A DNA stretch of 64,000 bases, taken from contig NZ_KN676113.1 in the NCBI RefSeq assembly GCF_000802185.1, positions 592,581-656,580 on the forward strand. Direction: 5' to 3'. Of this stretch, positions 25,117-33,682 are shown piece by piece; the stretch's first letter is position 1; every line of letters starts with the position of its first letter. The position numbers and the translations under genes were made by a program. This DNA comes from Belnapia sp. F-4-1 (GTDB lineage Bacteria > Pseudomonadota > Alphaproteobacteria > Acetobacterales > Acetobacteraceae). The notes beneath the pieces were generated by a model, which saw only the letters and a list, made by a program, of their open reading frames with translations, made no database searches and was not told the origin of the DNA.

Positions 25117-25875
25117 CTACAACCGCCAGCCGGTATGGATGGCGACGATGCCGCCCGAGAGGTTGCGGTGCGCCACGCGCTCCAGCCCCGCCTCGCGCAT
25201 CATGGCGGCGAGGCTCTCCTGGTCGGGGAACATGCGGATGCTCTCGGCAAGGTACTGGTAGCTCTCGGCATCGCGGGCGATGCGGGCGCCGAGGCGGGGC
25301 AGGACCTGAAAGGACCAGGCATCGTAGAGCGGAGCCAGCGCCGCGACCTCGACCCGACTGAATTCCAGGCAGTGGAAACGGCCGCCGGGACGGAGCACGC
25401 GGCGGGCCTCGCGGAGGACGGCCGGCTTGTCGGTGCAATTGCGCAGGCCGAAGGCGATCGAGACCTTCTCCACGCTGCGGTCGGGCAGCGGCAGTTGCTC
25501 GGCATCGGCGCAAAGGAAGGCGAGGCGGGTGGCATGGCCGCGGTCGAGCGCCCTGCCCTGCGCCACCTGGAGCATCGAGGGGTTGATGTCGGAAAGGATG
25601 ACGCGGCCTGCCCCCGCCTCGAGCGCGCGGAAGGAGATGTCGCCGGTGCCGCCCGCGAGGTCGAGCAGCGCCTCTCGCGGCGAGGCGCCGATGGCGGCGA
25701 CGAAGGCCGATTTCCAGGCGCGGTGCAGGCCGAGCGACATCAGGTCGTTCATCAGGTCGTAGCGCGGCGCCACGCTGTCGAAGACCTGGCGGACCATGCC
25801 CGCCTTCTCCTCGCGCCGCACCTCGCGGTAGCCGAAGTCGATGGTGTCGTCGGAAGGGGAGTTGCGTTCGGTCAT
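25117..25875 (-). CDS. ubiE: Ubiquinone/menaquinone biosynthesis C-methyltransferase
   Basis: SAM-dependent C-methyltransferase of quinone synthesis, acting on the membrane-associated ubiquinone precursor. The 252 residues show the UbiE landmarks: TIDFGYREVRREEKAGMVRQ, VFDSVAPRYDLMNDLMSLG, SAM motif I LLDLAGGTGDISFRAL (about 90-105), SIAFGLRNCTDKPAVLREA, and the C-terminal NLSGGIVAIHTGWRL. Length and motifs are normal. It is divergent from mutM with only 41 bases between the two starts, so their promoters must overlap. Upstream of its stop, the 24912-25116 gap holds an AT-rich patch (24973-25003) but no gene. Confidence 0.97.
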   Translation of the reverse strand: MTERNSPSDDTIDFGYREVRREEKAGMVRQVFDSVAPRYDLMNDLMSLGLHRAWKSAFVAAIGASPREALLDLAGGTGDISFRALEAGAGRVILSDINPSMLQVAQGRALDRGHATRLAFLCADAEQLPLPDRSVEKVSIAFGLRNCTDKPAVLREARRVLRPGGRFHCLEFSRVEVAALAPLYDAWSFQVLPRLGARIARDAESYQYLAESIRMFPDQESLAAMMREAGLERVAHRNLSGGIVAIHTGWRL

Positions 25876-25916
25876 GCGGGGCGCACCTTAGGGGCAGCGG
25901 AGCCGATGCGGAACCT

Positions 25917-26762
25917 ATGCCTGAATTGCCCGAAGTCGAGACGGTGATGCGCGGCCTGGCCGTGGTGCTGAAGGGGCGGGTGATCCGGGCGGCCTCGATC
26001 AGCCGGCCGGACATGCGATGGCCCTTCCCCGAGGGGCTGGCGGCGCGGCTCGCCGGCAGCCGGGTAGAGGGATTCCGGCGGCGGGCCAAGTATATGCTGA
26101 TGCGGCTCTCGGGCGGGGACTCCCTGCTGATCCATCTCGGCATGTCGGGGCGGATGGTGGCACGGCGCATCGAGGACCTGCCGAATGCGCCCATCGCCCA
26201 TGAGCATTTCGCCATGGAGACCGAGGAGGGCATCCGCGTCGGCTTCGTCGACCCGCGGCGCTTCGGCAGCATCGACCTGGTACCGACCGCAAGCGAGGAC
26301 AGCCACAGGCTGCTGGCGGGGCTGGGGCCGGAGCCGCTGGATGAGGCTTTCTCGCCCGCCGTGCTGAGCGTGGCGCTGGCGGGGAAGCAGACGCCGATCA
26401 AGGCAGCGCTGCTCGACCAGAAGGTCGTGGCCGGACTCGGCAACATCTATGTGTCGGAGGCGCTCTACCGGGCGCGCATCTCGCCGCGGCGGGTGGCGGC
26501 GAGCGTCGCAGGGGCGCGGACCGTCAGGCTGGTGCCGGCGATCAAGGCAGTGCTGGAGGAGAGCATCGAGGCCGGGGGCTCCTCGTTGCGCGACTACGTG
26601 CAGGCGGATGGGGGGATCGGCTTCTTCCAGGAACGCTTCAAGGTCTATGACCGGGAGGGGCTGCCCTGCGAGGCCTGCCCGGGGCCGCCCGAGTGCGCGG
26701 GCATCAAGCGGATCGTCCAGGCGGGCCGGGCCAGCTTTTATTGCCCACGGCTGCAGCGCTGA
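25917..26762 (+). CDS. mutM: Formamidopyrimidine-DNA glycosylase, atypical zinc finger
   Basis: Base-excision repair glycosylase/AP lyase that removes 8-oxoguanine and formamidopyrimidines. The 281 residues begin with the catalytic PELPEVETV (P2, E3 after Met removal), followed by the lysine-containing [19 protein letters not shown] and [12 protein letters not shown]; the helix-two-turn-helix is [20 protein letters not shown]. The C-terminal zinc finger is odd: [20 protein letters not shown] is longer than usual with an extra cysteine, and the final CxxC reads YCPRLQR, with leucine where the fourth cysteine normally stands. The activity is therefore likely but DNA binding may be altered, unless another cysteine substitutes. 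Confidence 0.94.
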   Translation: MPELPEVETVMRGLAVVLKGRVIRAASISRPDMRWPFPEGLAARLAGSRVEGFRRRAKYMLMRLSGGDSLLIHLGMSGRMVARRIEDLPNAPIAHEHFAMETEEGIRVGFVDPRRFGSIDLVPTASEDSHRLLAGLGPEPLDEAFSPAVLSVALAGKQTPIKAALLDQKVVAGLGNIYVSEALYRARISPRRVAASVAGARTVRLVPAIKAVLEESIEAGGSSLRDYVQADGGIGFFQERFKVYDREGLPCEACPGPPECAGIKRIVQAGRASFYCPRLQR

Positions 26763-26794
26763 TATCCTCCGCCATCAAGACGGAGGATGCGCCG

Positions 26795-27574
26795 ATGGCC
26801 GAGTACGAGATGATCCTGACCGAGATGCAGGGCCGGGTGGCGCTGATCCGCCTCAACCGGCCGCAGGCGCTCAACGCCCTCTGCGACCAACTGATGGACG
26901 AGCTCGGTCAGGCGCTGCGCGGCTTCGACGCCGACCCGGCGGTGGCGGCGGTCGTCATCACCGGCAGCGAGAAGGCCTTCGCGGCCGGCGCCGACATCAA
27001 GGAGATGCAGTCCCGCACCTATCCGGCGGTCTATCTGGACGACTTCATCGGCAAGCGATGGGAGGCCGTGACCTATGTCCAGAAGCCGGTGATCGCGGCG
27101 GTCGCGGGCTATGCGCTCGGCGGCGGCTGCGAACTGGCGATGATGTGCGACATGATCATCGCGGCCGAGAACGCCAAATTCGGCCAGCCCGAGATCAACC
27201 TCGGCGTCATCCCCGGCGCGGGCGGGACGCAGCGGCTGACGCGGGCCATCGGCAAGGCGAAGGCGATGGACCTCGTGCTCACCGCGCGGATGATGGACGC
27301 GCAGGAGGCCGAGCGCTCCGGCCTCGTCGCCCGGATCGTGCCGACGGCGGATGTGGTGGCGGAGGCGGTGAAGGTCGGAGAGAAGATCGCCACGCTCTCG
27401 GCACCCGCCGTGGCGGTGGCGAAGGAGGCCGTGAACCGCGCCTTCGAGACGACGTTGGCCGAGGGGGTGAAATTCGAGCGCCGGGCCTTCCAGGCGCTCT
27501 TCGCCACCGAGGACCAGAAGGAGGGCATGGCCGCCTTCGCCGAGAAGCGGAAGCCGGCTTTCCGGAATCGCTAG
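26795..27574 (+). CDS. Enoyl-CoA hydratase
   Basis: A 259-residue crotonase-family enzyme that hydrates trans-2-enoyl-CoA in fatty acid or amino acid breakdown. The N-terminal [20 protein letters not shown], the oxyanion-hole [11 protein letters not shown] and the active-site segment [19 protein letters not shown] are present. Both catalytic glutamates are visible, one in [11 protein letters not shown] and one in [20 protein letters not shown], so it is a true hydratase (FadB/EchA8-like) rather than an isomerase-only member. The start at 26795 has GGAGG eight bases upstream. It follows mutM by 32 bases on the same strand. Confidence 0.93.
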   Translation: MAEYEMILTEMQGRVALIRLNRPQALNALCDQLMDELGQALRGFDADPAVAAVVITGSEKAFAAGADIKEMQSRTYPAVYLDDFIGKRWEAVTYVQKPVIAAVAGYALGGGCELAMMCDMIIAAENAKFGQPEINLGVIPGAGGTQRLTRAIGKAKAMDLVLTARMMDAQEAERSGLVARIVPTADVVAEAVKVGEKIATLSAPAVAVAKEAVNRAFETTLAEGVKFERRAFQALFATEDQKEGMAAFAEKRKPAFRNR

Positions 27575-27700
27575 AAGGGCTTGCGTCGCTTGACGTGGCG
27601 CGCGGGGCGGGGGTAGAAGCCCCTTCCTCGCGCAGCCCGGGCCGTCGGCCAGGGCATGCGGACCTGCTTTCACCCCTGCCCGAGTTGAAGATACACCGCT

Positions 27701-27967
27701 ATGGCGAACACGGCTTCCGCCCGCAAACGCATCCGTCAGACCGAGAAGCGGACGATCCGCAACCGTGCGCGGCGTTCGCGGGTGCGGACCTTCCTCCGCA
27801 AGGTGGAAACGGCCATCGCTACCGGCGACAAAGCCCAGGCGCAGGAAGCCCTCAAGTCGGCCCAGCCCGAGCTGCAGCGCGCGGCGACCAAGGGCGTGCT
27901 GCACAGCAACACGGTGGCGCGGAAGCTTTCCCGCCTTTCGGCGCGGATCAAGTCGATCGGCGCCTGA
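27701..27967 (+). CDS. rpsT: 30S ribosomal protein S20
   Basis: An 88-residue primary 16S rRNA-binding protein of the small subunit. The sequence [20 protein letters not shown] is the classic S20 start, and the helix-rich remainder ends [20 protein letters not shown]. It is highly basic as expected. An intrinsic terminator follows at 28035-28067, so rpsT is normally transcribed separately from dnaA, which comes next in the same direction; the same order is seen in other Rhodospirillales-type genomes. Confidence 0.97.
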   Translation: MANTASARKRIRQTEKRTIRNRARRSRVRTFLRKVETAIATGDKAQAQEALKSAQPELQRAATKGVLHSNTVARKLSRLSARIKSIGA

Positions 27968-28034
27968 CGCCGGCCCGACCACGGCAGGCGCTTCGTCACC
28001 ACCCGTGTGACGATCTCACGCAAAATCGATGACT

Positions 28035-28073
28035 GGTTCCGGCAAATAACGATCTTTTGCCGGAACCCTTTTG
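28035..28073 (+). terminator. Intrinsic terminator of rpsT
   Basis: GGTTCCGGCAAA (28035-28046) pairs perfectly with TTTGCCGGAACC (28056-28067) around a 9-base loop, followed by CTTTTG. It is a 12-bp stem with a short T-run 68 bases after the rpsT stop, in the right orientation to end that transcript. Confidence 0.8.
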
Positions 28074-28098
28074 CTTGCGCCTGTGTTCAAGCGATAGT
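28071..28098 (+). promoter_or_regulatory. Possible dnaA promoter
   Basis: TTGCTT (28071-28076) and GATAGT (28093-28098) are 16 bases apart, just past the rpsT terminator and about 200 bases before the dnaA start. The match to a vegetative promoter is only fair, and other placements are possible. Confidence 0.35.
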
Positions 28099-28301
28099 CG
28101 GTCGCCGGCGCCTGAGCGAAAGTTGCTATTGTCGCGGCGTTTAGGCCCGCGGTATCATCCCGCCCGTCGGATCGACGTGCGGCCCAGCCATCCATTTTCC
28201 GGCAGCACAGACCCGAAACGCCGCGCAGGTCCGCACCCTTGCGCGACCCATCGGCTGGCGACTGCTGGCTTTCGTATGGATCGAACAGGAGGCCGGCCCG
28301 C

Positions 28302-29714
28302 TTGCCACCCCAATCTTCCGGAGAGTTGGCTGCCGGCTGGGCCCGCATCCGCGGCCGCCTGCGCGAAGAAGTCGGCGAGGTCGAATACCGCACCTGGCTG
28401 CGTCAGATGACGCTCGCTGGCGTGGAGGGCGAGGATGCCGTCATCCTCCTCCCCACCCGCTTCCTGCGCGACTGGGTGAACAGCCATTATGGCGACCGCC
28501 TGCGTGCGCTCTGGCAGGCGGAATACCCGGAGGTGCGGCGTGTCGACATCCGCGTCTCCGCTAGCCCGCCGCCCGAGGCGGTGCTGGCCGGTGCGGAGGA
28601 GCGCGCAGGCGTCGATGGGCGGGGCCTCGCCGAGCCGCTGGCGCCGCGGGCGGCGGAGCCGCGCATGGCGCCCGAGCCGCGCTCCGACTGGGTGGTGCCG
28701 CTCGAGGCGCGCTTCACCTTCGACACCTTCGTGGTCGGCAAGCCGAACGAGTTCGCCCATGCCTGCGCGCGGCGCGTTTCGGAGAAGCCGGCGAGCCCGG
28801 GCTTCAACCCGCTCTTCCTTTATGGCGGCGTGGGCCTGGGCAAGACGCACCTGATGCATGCGACGGCCTGGGCGATCCGCGCCCATGATCCGCAGCGGAC
28901 CGTGGCCTACATGTCCGCAGAAAAATTCATGTATCGCTTCATCGCGGCGCTGCGCTCCCAGAATACCATGGAGTTCAAGGAGACGCTCCGCGCCGTCGAC
29001 GTGCTGATGATCGACGACCTGCAGTTCCTGATCGGCAAGGACAATACGCAGGAGGAATTCTTCCACACCTTCAATGCGCTGGTCGATCAGGGCAAGCAGA
29101 TCATCGTTTCCTCCGACAAGTCGCCTTCCGACCTGGCGGGGATCGAGGACCGGCTGCGGACGCGGCTCGGCTGCGGGATGGTCGCCGACATCCATGCGAC
29201 GACCTATGAGCTGCGCCTTTCCATCCTGCAGGCCAAGGCCGCCTCGGCGCAGGTGGTGGTGCCGCCCAAGGTGCTGGAATTGCTGGCGAACAAGATCACC
29301 ACCAATGTCCGCGAGCTGGAGGGGGCGCTGAACCGGCTGGTGGCGCATGCCAACCTCTTCGGCCGGCCGATCACCATCGACAGCGCCCATGAGGTGCTGC
29401 ACGACGTGCTCCGCGCCCATGAGAAGCGGGTCTCGATCGAGGAGATCCAGAAGAAGGTCGCCGAGCACTACAACATCCGCCTGACCGACATGAGCAGCGC
29501 GCGCCGGGCCCGGAACGTCGCCCGGCCGCGGCAGGTGGCGATGTACCTGGCGAAGCAGCTGACCCAGCGGAGCCTGCCCGAGATCGGCCGGCGCTTCGGC
29601 AACCGGGACCACACCACGGTGATGCATGCCGTCTCCCGCATCGCCGAGCTGATGGAGGCCGATGCCGGCTTCGCCGAGGACGTGGCGCTGCTGAGGAAGA
29701 TGCTGGAAACCTGA
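28302..29714 (+). CDS. dnaA: Chromosomal replication initiator protein DnaA
   Basis: AAA+ ATPase that binds DnaA boxes and opens the replication origin. About 470 residues: domain I (LAAGWARIRGRLREEVGEVE, YRTWLRQMTL), a Pro/Ala-rich domain II, the AAA+ core with Walker A GGVGLGKTH and Walker B MIDDLQFLIG, and domain IV with the DnaA signature IGRRFGNRDHTTVMHAVSRI near the end. The start is taken as TTG 28302 because AGGAGG (28287-28292) lies nine bases upstream and the longer reading from 28239 adds unrelated residues; TTG as the start codon could limit DnaA synthesis. dnaN follows 83 bases downstream. Confidence 0.95.
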   Translation: MPPQSSGELAAGWARIRGRLREEVGEVEYRTWLRQMTLAGVEGEDAVILLPTRFLRDWVNSHYGDRLRALWQAEYPEVRRVDIRVSASPPPEAVLAGAEERAGVDGRGLAEPLAPRAAEPRMAPEPRSDWVVPLEARFTFDTFVVGKPNEFAHACARRVSEKPASPGFNPLFLYGGVGLGKTHLMHATAWAIRAHDPQRTVAYMSAEKFMYRFIAALRSQNTMEFKETLRAVDVLMIDDLQFLIGKDNTQEEFFHTFNALVDQGKQIIVSSDKSPSDLAGIEDRLRTRLGCGMVADIHATTYELRLSILQAKAASAQVVVPPKVLELLANKITTNVRELEGALNRLVAHANLFGRPITIDSAHEVLHDVLRAHEKRVSIEEIQKKVAEHYNIRLTDMSSARRARNVARPRQVAMYLAKQLTQRSLPEIGRRFGNRDHTTVMHAVSRIAELMEADAGFAEDVALLRKMLET

Positions 29715-29797
29715 GAAATCCGCCGCTTACCCTTGCGAATCAAGGCTGTTAGTATGAGGCCTGGAATCGTTGCGGGTGTCGGGGGAGCCTGGGTCAG

Positions 29798-30925
29798 ATG
29801 AAGTTCACGGTTGAACGGGCGATCCTCATCAAGGCGCTCGCCCATGTGCAGAGCGTGGTCGAGCGCCGCAACACCATCCCCATCCTCGCCAATGTCCTGC
29901 TCTCCGCCCAGGACGGCCTGCTGAAGCTGACGGCGACCGATATGGAGATCGCCGTGGTCGAGGAAGTGCCGGGGGTGCAGGTGGCCCGGCCCGGGCGCAC
30001 CACGGCGCCGGCGGCGACCCTCTACGAGATCGTCCGCAAGCTGCCCGAGGGTGCCAAGGTGGAGCTCGACCATGCCGGGGGCGATGCGGCCCTGAAGCTC
30101 CGGGCCGGGCGGTTCAATACGGACCTCTCCGTGCTGCCGGTGGAGGACTTCCCCTCCATGACGGAGGGCAAGCTGCCGCACCAGTTCGCCCTCTCCGCCG
30201 GGCAGCTGCGGGAGCTGGTCGATCGCACCCGCTTCGCCATCAGCACGGAGGAGACGCGCTACTACCTCAACGGCATCTACCTGCATGCCACGGAGAGCGA
30301 GGGCTCCCCCGTGCTGCGGGCAGTCGCGACGGACGGGCACCGGCTGGCCCGGGTCGAGGAGCCGCTGCCGGATGGCGCCGCCGGCATCCCGGGCGTCATC
30401 ATCCCGCGCAAGACCGTCAACGAGCTGCGCAAGCTCGCCGAGGAAACGCAGGAGGAGATCACCATCCGCCTGTCGGACACCAAAATCCGCTTCGACATCG
30501 GCGCGGTGCAGCTCACCAGCAAGCTGATCGACGGCACCTTCCCGGAATACGACCGCGTGATCCCGCGCGGGAACGATAAGATCCTGCGCGTGCAGAAGCG
30601 GGAATTCGCCGAGGCCGTGGGGCGCGTCGCCGCCATCAGCTCGGAGCGCTCGCGGCCGGTGAAGCTTTCGCTCGACCGCAACCGCCTGCTGCTCTCGGCC
30701 ACCTCCGCCGAGCAGGGTCAGGCGCAGGAGGAGCTGGACGACGAGGTGGTGAAGTATGACAGCTCGCCGCTCGAGATCGGCTTCCAGGCGCGCTACCTCA
30801 ACGACATCACCGACCAGATCGCCGACATGGTGGAGTTCCGCTTCGCCGACGGCAGCGCGCCGACGGTGGTGACGGATGCGGCGAAGCCGGAAGCGCTCTA
30901 CGTGCTGATGCCCATGCGCGTCTGA
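29798..30925 (+). CDS. dnaN: DNA polymerase III subunit beta (sliding clamp)
   Basis: Ring-forming processivity clamp of DNA polymerase III. The 375 residues have the standard three-domain layout, beginning MKFTVERAILIKALAHVQSV and VERRNTIPILANVLLSA, with FATDGHRLA-type motif RAVATDGHRLARVEEPLP in the middle and the conserved C-terminus EALYVLMPMRV. It follows dnaA in the same direction, as in most bacteria; recF is not adjacent, because an efflux gene follows instead. A GC-rich hairpin (CGCCGCCC 30967-30974 with GGGCGGCG 30986-30993) downstream may end the transcript. Confidence 0.97.
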   Translation: MKFTVERAILIKALAHVQSVVERRNTIPILANVLLSAQDGLLKLTATDMEIAVVEEVPGVQVARPGRTTAPAATLYEIVRKLPEGAKVELDHAGGDAALKLRAGRFNTDLSVLPVEDFPSMTEGKLPHQFALSAGQLRELVDRTRFAISTEETRYYLNGIYLHATESEGSPVLRAVATDGHRLARVEEPLPDGAAGIPGVIIPRKTVNELRKLAEETQEEITIRLSDTKIRFDIGAVQLTSKLIDGTFPEYDRVIPRGNDKILRVQKREFAEAVGRVAAISSERSRPVKLSLDRNRLLLSATSAEQGQAQEELDDEVVKYDSSPLEIGFQARYLNDITDQIADMVEFRFADGSAPTVVTDAAKPEALYVLMPMRV

Positions 30926-30966
30926 GGGGCGGCGAAGGACCTGCCCCTGCCTTGCTGCCCGTGACC

Positions 30967-30993
30967 CGCCGCCCAGGCCTCGGCCGGGCGGCG
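30967..30993 (+). terminator. GC-rich hairpin after dnaN
   Basis: CGCCGCCC (30967-30974) pairs with GGGCGGCG (30986-30993); the 11-base loop AGGCCTCGGCC can extend the stem through its own GGCC repeats. It lies 41 bases past the dnaN stop and 11 before the next start. No T-run follows, so termination is uncertain. Confidence 0.35.
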
Positions 30994-31004
30994 CTGCCCG
31001 CCCC

Positions 31005-32537
31005 ATGAGCCCGATGGCCGCCGCCTGGCGCGGCCTTGCCTGCACCGGGATCGCCGCGTTGCTTGGCGGGCTGTCGGGGCAGGTGCATGGGCTGGCGGCC
31101 GCCGATCTCGGCGGCGCGCTCGGGCTCTCGGCCGACGAGGCTTCCTGGGTGACGACGGCGGGCGCGGCCACCGAGGGTGCCGCGGTGCTGGTCGCCGCCC
31201 CGCTCTTCGCCGCGTTCGGCGCGCGGCGGATGGTGCTCGCCGGGGCGCTGGGCGGTGGCCTTGCGGCGCTGCCCGGCTGGCTCGACCTGCCGCCCGAGGC
31301 GGCATTGCTGGGCCGGCTGCTCGGCGGCTTCGCCATCGGCCTGCTGCCGGTGACCATGATGGTCTGGGCCATGCGCAACTTCCCGGCGCCGCAGCGGCCG
31401 TTGCCGTTGATGCTCTTCGCCCTCGCCTCCTCCCTGCCCTCGGCCTTCGCCGCCTCGGTGGCGGGGCTGGCGACGCTGCATCTCGGCGGGCGGGCCGGGT
31501 TCCTCTTCGACCTCGCCTGGACCGGGCCCCTGGCGCTCCTCGCCCTCTGGCTGCTGCCGCGGGAGGAGGCGAAGCCAGGGCTGCTCGCCACGCTGGACTG
31601 GGCCGGCTACCTGCTGCTCGCCGGCGGGACGGCGATGCTGGTTGTCGTGCTGTCGCAGGGCGAGCGGCGCTTCTGGCTGGCAACGCCCTTCATGCTGCCG
31701 CTGACGGCCTTCGGCAGCGCCCTCGCCGCGCTCGCCGTCGCGCGCCTGCTGGCCTCGCCACATCCCTGGCTCGACCTCCGCCTGCTGCGCATCCCGAGCT
31801 TCGCGGTCGGGCTGGCGGAGGCGGTCTCGCTGCGCTTCGCCCTCATGCTCGGCGCCTTCGCCGCGCCGCAGGCCCTGCTGCGGCTGCAAGGCCTGCGCCC
31901 GGAGCAGGCGGGGGAAGCAGTGCTCTGGCTGGCGGCCGGGCAGGCGCTCGGCTTCCCGCTGGCTTGGCTGTGGCTGCGACGGCCGGGCGCGGATGGGCGC
32001 TGGGCGCTTGCCCTCGGCCTCGCCGCCTTTAGCGGGGCGGCGCTGTGGGGGGCGATGATCGATCCGCGCTGGAGCGTGCCGGAATTCGTCCCGATGCTGG
32101 CGCTGGCCGGCCTGGGCCAGGGCCTCTTCCTCACCGCCGTGCTGCGCTTCGCAACCGCCGAAGTGCCGGCGACGGGTGGCTCCACGGCGGCCGGGCTGTT
32201 CAACCTCAGCCGCGTCCTCGGCCAGGCGGGGGCGGCGGCGATGCTCGGCGCGCTGCTCCGGCTGCGCGAGGGCTTCCACTCCGCCCGGCTGGTGCAGGAG
32301 GTGACGCCGGCGAGCCAGGCGGCGGCCGAGCGGATGGCGGAGCTCGGCACCCTCTATGGCAGCGTCACCACCGATGCCGGGGCGGCGGCCTCCGCGGCGC
32401 TCGCCCGCCTCGCCGCCGAGGCCTCGGCCCAGGCCTATGCGCTGGCCTTCGGCGATGTCTTCCTCGGCATCGCGGCTGTGCTCGCCGTGGCCGCCCTGCT
32501 CATCCCGCTGCTGCCGCGGCTCGGGGATCGTCCATGA
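31005..32537 (+). CDS. MFS efflux transporter (DHA2/EmrB-like)
   Basis: A 510-residue inner-membrane MFS protein with about 14 hydrophobic spans, the DHA2/EmrB layout. It has ALGLSADEASWVTTAGAATE near the first loop, a position and sequence type typical of EmrB-like proteins, and a long last loop (ARLVQEVTPASQAAAERM). Its stop overlaps the start of the next gene, an EmrA/HlyD-type periplasmic adaptor (ATGA), so the two would form an efflux pump that needs an outer-membrane TolC-like channel encoded elsewhere. Substrates are unknown. Conservation of the early charged loop motif is weaker than in E. coli EmrB. Confidence 0.86.
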   Translation: MSPMAAAWRGLACTGIAALLGGLSGQVHGLAAADLGGALGLSADEASWVTTAGAATEGAAVLVAAPLFAAFGARRMVLAGALGGGLAALPGWLDLPPEAALLGRLLGGFAIGLLPVTMMVWAMRNFPAPQRPLPLMLFALASSLPSAFAASVAGLATLHLGGRAGFLFDLAWTGPLALLALWLLPREEAKPGLLATLDWAGYLLLAGGTAMLVVVLSQGERRFWLATPFMLPLTAFGSALAALAVARLLASPHPWLDLRLLRIPSFAVGLAEAVSLRFALMLGAFAAPQALLRLQGLRPEQAGEAVLWLAAGQALGFPLAWLWLRRPGADGRWALALGLAAFSGAALWGAMIDPRWSVPEFVPMLALAGLGQGLFLTAVLRFATAEVPATGGSTAAGLFNLSRVLGQAGAAAMLGALLRLREGFHSARLVQEVTPASQAAAERMAELGTLYGSVTTDAGAAASAALARLAAEASAQAYALAFGDVFLGIAAVLAVAALLIPLLPRLGDRP

Positions 32538-33673
32538 GTGCCCTGCGCCGCTTGGGGGTCGTGCTGGCCCTCGTCATCGCCCTGGCCGCGCTCGGCTGGT
32601 ATGGCTGGCGGGCCTGGGACGGGTCGCGTGCCGTGCAATCCACCGAGGATGCCTATGTGCGGGGCGACATCACTGCCCTCTCGCCGCGCGTCTCCGGCTA
32701 TGCGGTCGAGATCACGGCCGATGACAACGAGGCGGTGACGGCGCGCCAGGTGCTCGTCCGGCTCGACCCGCGCGACTACCAGGCGGCGGTGGACCGGGCC
32801 GAGGCGCAGGTGCGGCAGGCGATCTCGCAGCTCGCCCGCGCCGAGGTACAGCGGCAGAACCAGCAGCTGCAGATTACCTCGGCCGAGGCGGCGCTCGGCT
32901 CCGCCCAGGCCCAGGCGCAGCGCAACGGCATCGACCTTTCGCGCGCACGGGAGCTGCGGGCGACCGGCGCCGGCACCCAGGCGCGGCTCGACGATGCGAC
33001 CGCGGCCGACCAGGCGACGCGCGCCACGGCGCTGGAGGCCAAGGCCAATCTCGACCTGCAACGCCAGACCCTGCAGCAGGTCGATGCGGATGCGCTGGTG
33101 GCGCGGGCGACGCTGGCCGCGGCGCGGGCCTCGCTTGCCTCGGCTCGCATCGCCCTCGAGGATACCGAGGTCTGGGCGCCCATCGACGGCATCGTCGCCA
33201 ACCGGCGGACGCGCGTCGGCGAGTATGTCGCGGTGGGGACGCGGATGCTTTCCATCGTCCCGCTCGATGGGCTCTGGATCGAGGCGAATTTCCGCGAGAC
33301 GCAGATGGAGCGGATGGCGCCCGGCCAGCCCGTGGCCTTCCGCCTGGATCGCTACCCGCGCCTCCGGCTCTGCGGCTATGTGGAGTCGGTCGGTCCGGCC
33401 TCGGGCAGCGAGTTCGCGCTGATCCCGGCCGACAACGCGACGGGCAATTTCACCAAGATCGTGCGGCGCTTCCCCGTCCGCCTCAGGCCGAACGCGACCG
33501 AGCCGAATGCCGGGCTGCTGCGGCCGGGCATGTCGGCGGTGGTGCGGGTGGGCGTCGGCGAGGCCGAGGTGGCGGGCTGCCGCTTCGATGCGGCGCGCGC
33601 CCGGCGGCCGCCGAGCCTGCCGCGGCAGCCGCTGCGTCCCGGGCTCGACCCAGCGCCGGGTTCCGGCCGGTAG
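32534..33673 (+). CDS. HlyD/EmrA-family periplasmic adaptor
   Basis: A 379-residue membrane-fusion protein: one N-terminal span (about 6-24), then a biotinyl-lipoyl-like region beginning STEDAYVRGDITALSPRVSG, a Gln/Ala-rich helical hairpin (about 90-200), and the returning strand WAPIDGIVANRRTRVGEYVA followed by IVPLDGLWIEANFRETQM, the standard EmrA/HlyD features. It is coupled by a 4-base overlap to the MFS gene upstream. The C-terminal 40 residues are Arg/Pro-rich and extend beyond the usual end. It converges on the carbamoylase gene with a nine-base gap. Confidence 0.92.
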   Translation: MSALRRLGVVLALVIALAALGWYGWRAWDGSRAVQSTEDAYVRGDITALSPRVSGYAVEITADDNEAVTARQVLVRLDPRDYQAAVDRAEAQVRQAISQLARAEVQRQNQQLQITSAEAALGSAQAQAQRNGIDLSRARELRATGAGTQARLDDATAADQATRATALEAKANLDLQRQTLQQVDADALVARATLAAARASLASARIALEDTEVWAPIDGIVANRRTRVGEYVAVGTRMLSIVPLDGLWIEANFRETQMERMAPGQPVAFRLDRYPRLRLCGYVESVGPASGSEFALIPADNATGNFTKIVRRFPVRLRPNATEPNAGLLRPGMSAVVRVGVGEAEVAGCRFDAARARRPPSLPRQPLRPGLDPAPGSGR

Positions 33674-33682
33674 GGGCCGCGA

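Larger units (their letters stand above)
27968..28301. other. rpsT-dnaA intergenic region
   Basis: A 334-base gap holding the rpsT terminator (28035-28073) and the likely dnaA promoter. It is more AT-rich than average around 28020-28075. I looked for DnaA boxes resembling TTATCCACA on both strands and saw none, so there is no sequence support for placing the replication origin in this gap. No small reading frame with convincing coding features was seen. Confidence 0.6.

Noticed and set aside
27968-28301. Replication origin in the rpsT-dnaA gap
   Set aside because: No DnaA-box-like sequence or AT-rich 13-mer cluster could be found in the gap; gene order alone is not enough.
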